Shown piece after piece: positions 14,052 through 14,710 of a DNA stretch of 14,710 nucleotides (the first letter of the stretch is position 1; every line of letters starts with the position of its first letter). The DNA is from JBHELG01 sp046263195. GTDB taxonomy: Bacteria > Actinomycetota > Nitriliruptoria > Nitriliruptorales > JAHWKO01. The notes under the pieces were generated by a model. It saw only the letters and a program-made list of their open reading frames with translations. It ran no database searches and was not told the origin of the DNA. Location: positions 1 through 14,710 of the forward strand of contig JBHELG010000105.1 of NCBI GenBank assembly GCA_046263195.1. Direction: 5' to 3'. A program made the translations under genes and the position numbers.

Positions 14052-14710
14052 ATGAGTGATGCGACCGAAGCCCAGGACGAGGCGGACTCCCCGGACCAGG
14101 CAGAGGAGGAACAGGGCCACGCCACCGATCGCTTCGGCGGCGGGGGCAAGGCGGGACTGCTCATCGCCTACCTCGTGGCCATGGTGAGCGTCGTAGGCCT
14201 CCTGTGGCTGCTCCTCCAGCTGGGGAGCGGCCTGCAGGCTCCGCCCGCCCAGACGGGGTCCGTGTCTCCCCGCTCCATGGCGAGCTCCGAGAAGATCCTC
14301 TGGAAGGTGCTGCTCGCTGGCATCGTCATCCTGATCACGTGCCGCATCGTCGGCTCGGCGCTGAAGAAGCTCCATCAGCCCCACGTGATCGGCGAGATCA
14401 TCGCCGGCATCATGCTCGGCCCCTCGCTGCTCGGATACTTCTTTCCAGGCGCCTTTGACTGGCTCTTCCCGGTCGAGCTCATGCCCTACCTCGACCTCGT
14501 GGCCAACTTCGGCCTCATCTTCTACATGTTCCTGGTCGGGTTGGAGCTGAACTTCGACTTGATGCGTGGCAGGGGGCATGCAGCGGTCTGGGTGAGCCAC
14601 CTGAGCATCATCATCCCTTTCCTCATGGGGGTGGCGCTGTCACTGTGGCTCTACCCGTCCATCGGCTCCGGGGGCCGTTTCAGCGCCTTCGCGCTGTTCA
14701 TGGGCGCGGC
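14052..14710 (+). CDS. CPA2-type cation/proton antiporter, N-terminal part (runs off window)
   Basis: The first 219 residues of a monovalent cation:proton antiporter of the CPA2 (KefB/NapA-like) group, a membrane exchanger for Na+ or K+ against H+. An acidic cytoplasmic start (residues 1-28, many D/E) leads to a hydrophobic helix at about 35-57, a linker, a second at about 82-101, then the family hallmark HQPHVIGEIIAGIMLGPSLL (108-127). Next come FGLIFYMFLVGLELNFD (153-169) and SHLSIIIPFLMGVALSLWLY (182-201). The ATG at 14052 has GGAGGA six bases upstream. The frame is open to the last base, so the ion-binding helices and any RCK/TrkA or Usp domain lie outside. The extra N-terminal helix is longer than in minimal members. 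It follows the response regulator on the same strand after 412 nt. Confidence 0.88.
   Translation, partial: MSDATEAQDEADSPDQAEEEQGHATDRFGGGGKAGLLIAYLVAMVSVVGLLWLLLQLGSGLQAPPAQTGSVSPRSMASSEKILWKVLLAGIVILITCRIVGSALKKLHQPHVIGEIIAGIMLGPSLLGYFFPGAFDWLFPVELMPYLDLVANFGLIFYMFLVGLELNFDLMRGRGHAAVWVSHLSIIIPFLMGVALSLWLYPSIGSGGRFSAFALFMGA

Overview
The window reads as chromosomal DNA of a high-GC actinobacterium. Most genes have strong G/C third-position bias, GTG starts are common, and one family present (DUF222/HNH) is characteristically actinobacterial. The mix of an MtaB tRNA methylthiotransferase, secreted proteases and a (2S)-methylsuccinyl-CoA dehydrogenase-like enzyme would suit a deep-branching, free-living actinobacterium, but the class cannot be fixed from the sequence alone. 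No rRNA, tRNA, CRISPR array, transposase or phage gene was seen.

Layout. (1) 1-344, minus: the 5' part of a DUF222/HNH-type gene, broken by a frameshift and cut by the window edge. (2) 598-1896, plus: mtaB. (3) 3613-1982, minus: pruA (glutamate-semialdehyde dehydrogenase), 23 nt downstream of (4) 5976-3637, minus: a secreted zinc metalloprotease with an immune-inhibitor-A-like C-terminal domain. (5) 6217-8112, plus: a secreted subtilisin-like protease, divergent from (4) across 240 bp. (6) 8162-9802, plus: an acyl-CoA dehydrogenase with the long N-terminal extension and sequence signatures of methylsuccinyl-CoA dehydrogenase. (7) 10647-9823, minus: an unrecognised membrane-anchored Cys-rich protein. 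(8) 11852-10899, minus: an MscS-type channel in a stretch of clearly lower GC, its 3' end abutting what looks like the start of a lost SARP/BTAD regulator. (9) 12356-13639, plus: a TetR regulator and a NarL/LuxR response regulator as a tight pair, preceded by a perfect 18-bp palindrome. (10) 14052 to the window end, plus: a CPA2-type cation/proton antiporter, preceded by a 412-nt gap holding a compact cluster of direct and inverted repeats.

How it may fit together (inference): two exported proteases digest external protein, pruA converts proline-derived glutamate semialdehyde to glutamate, and the acyl-CoA dehydrogenase may belong to acetyl-CoA assimilation by the ethylmalonyl-CoA route, whose other enzymes are not in the window. 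The right end looks like an envelope or ion-stress neighbourhood (MscS, orphan response regulator, antiporter). Most of the window is ordinary. The parts worth a second look are the repeat cluster at 13696-13770, the palindrome at 12218-12235, the composition break around mscS, and the metalloprotease domain combination.
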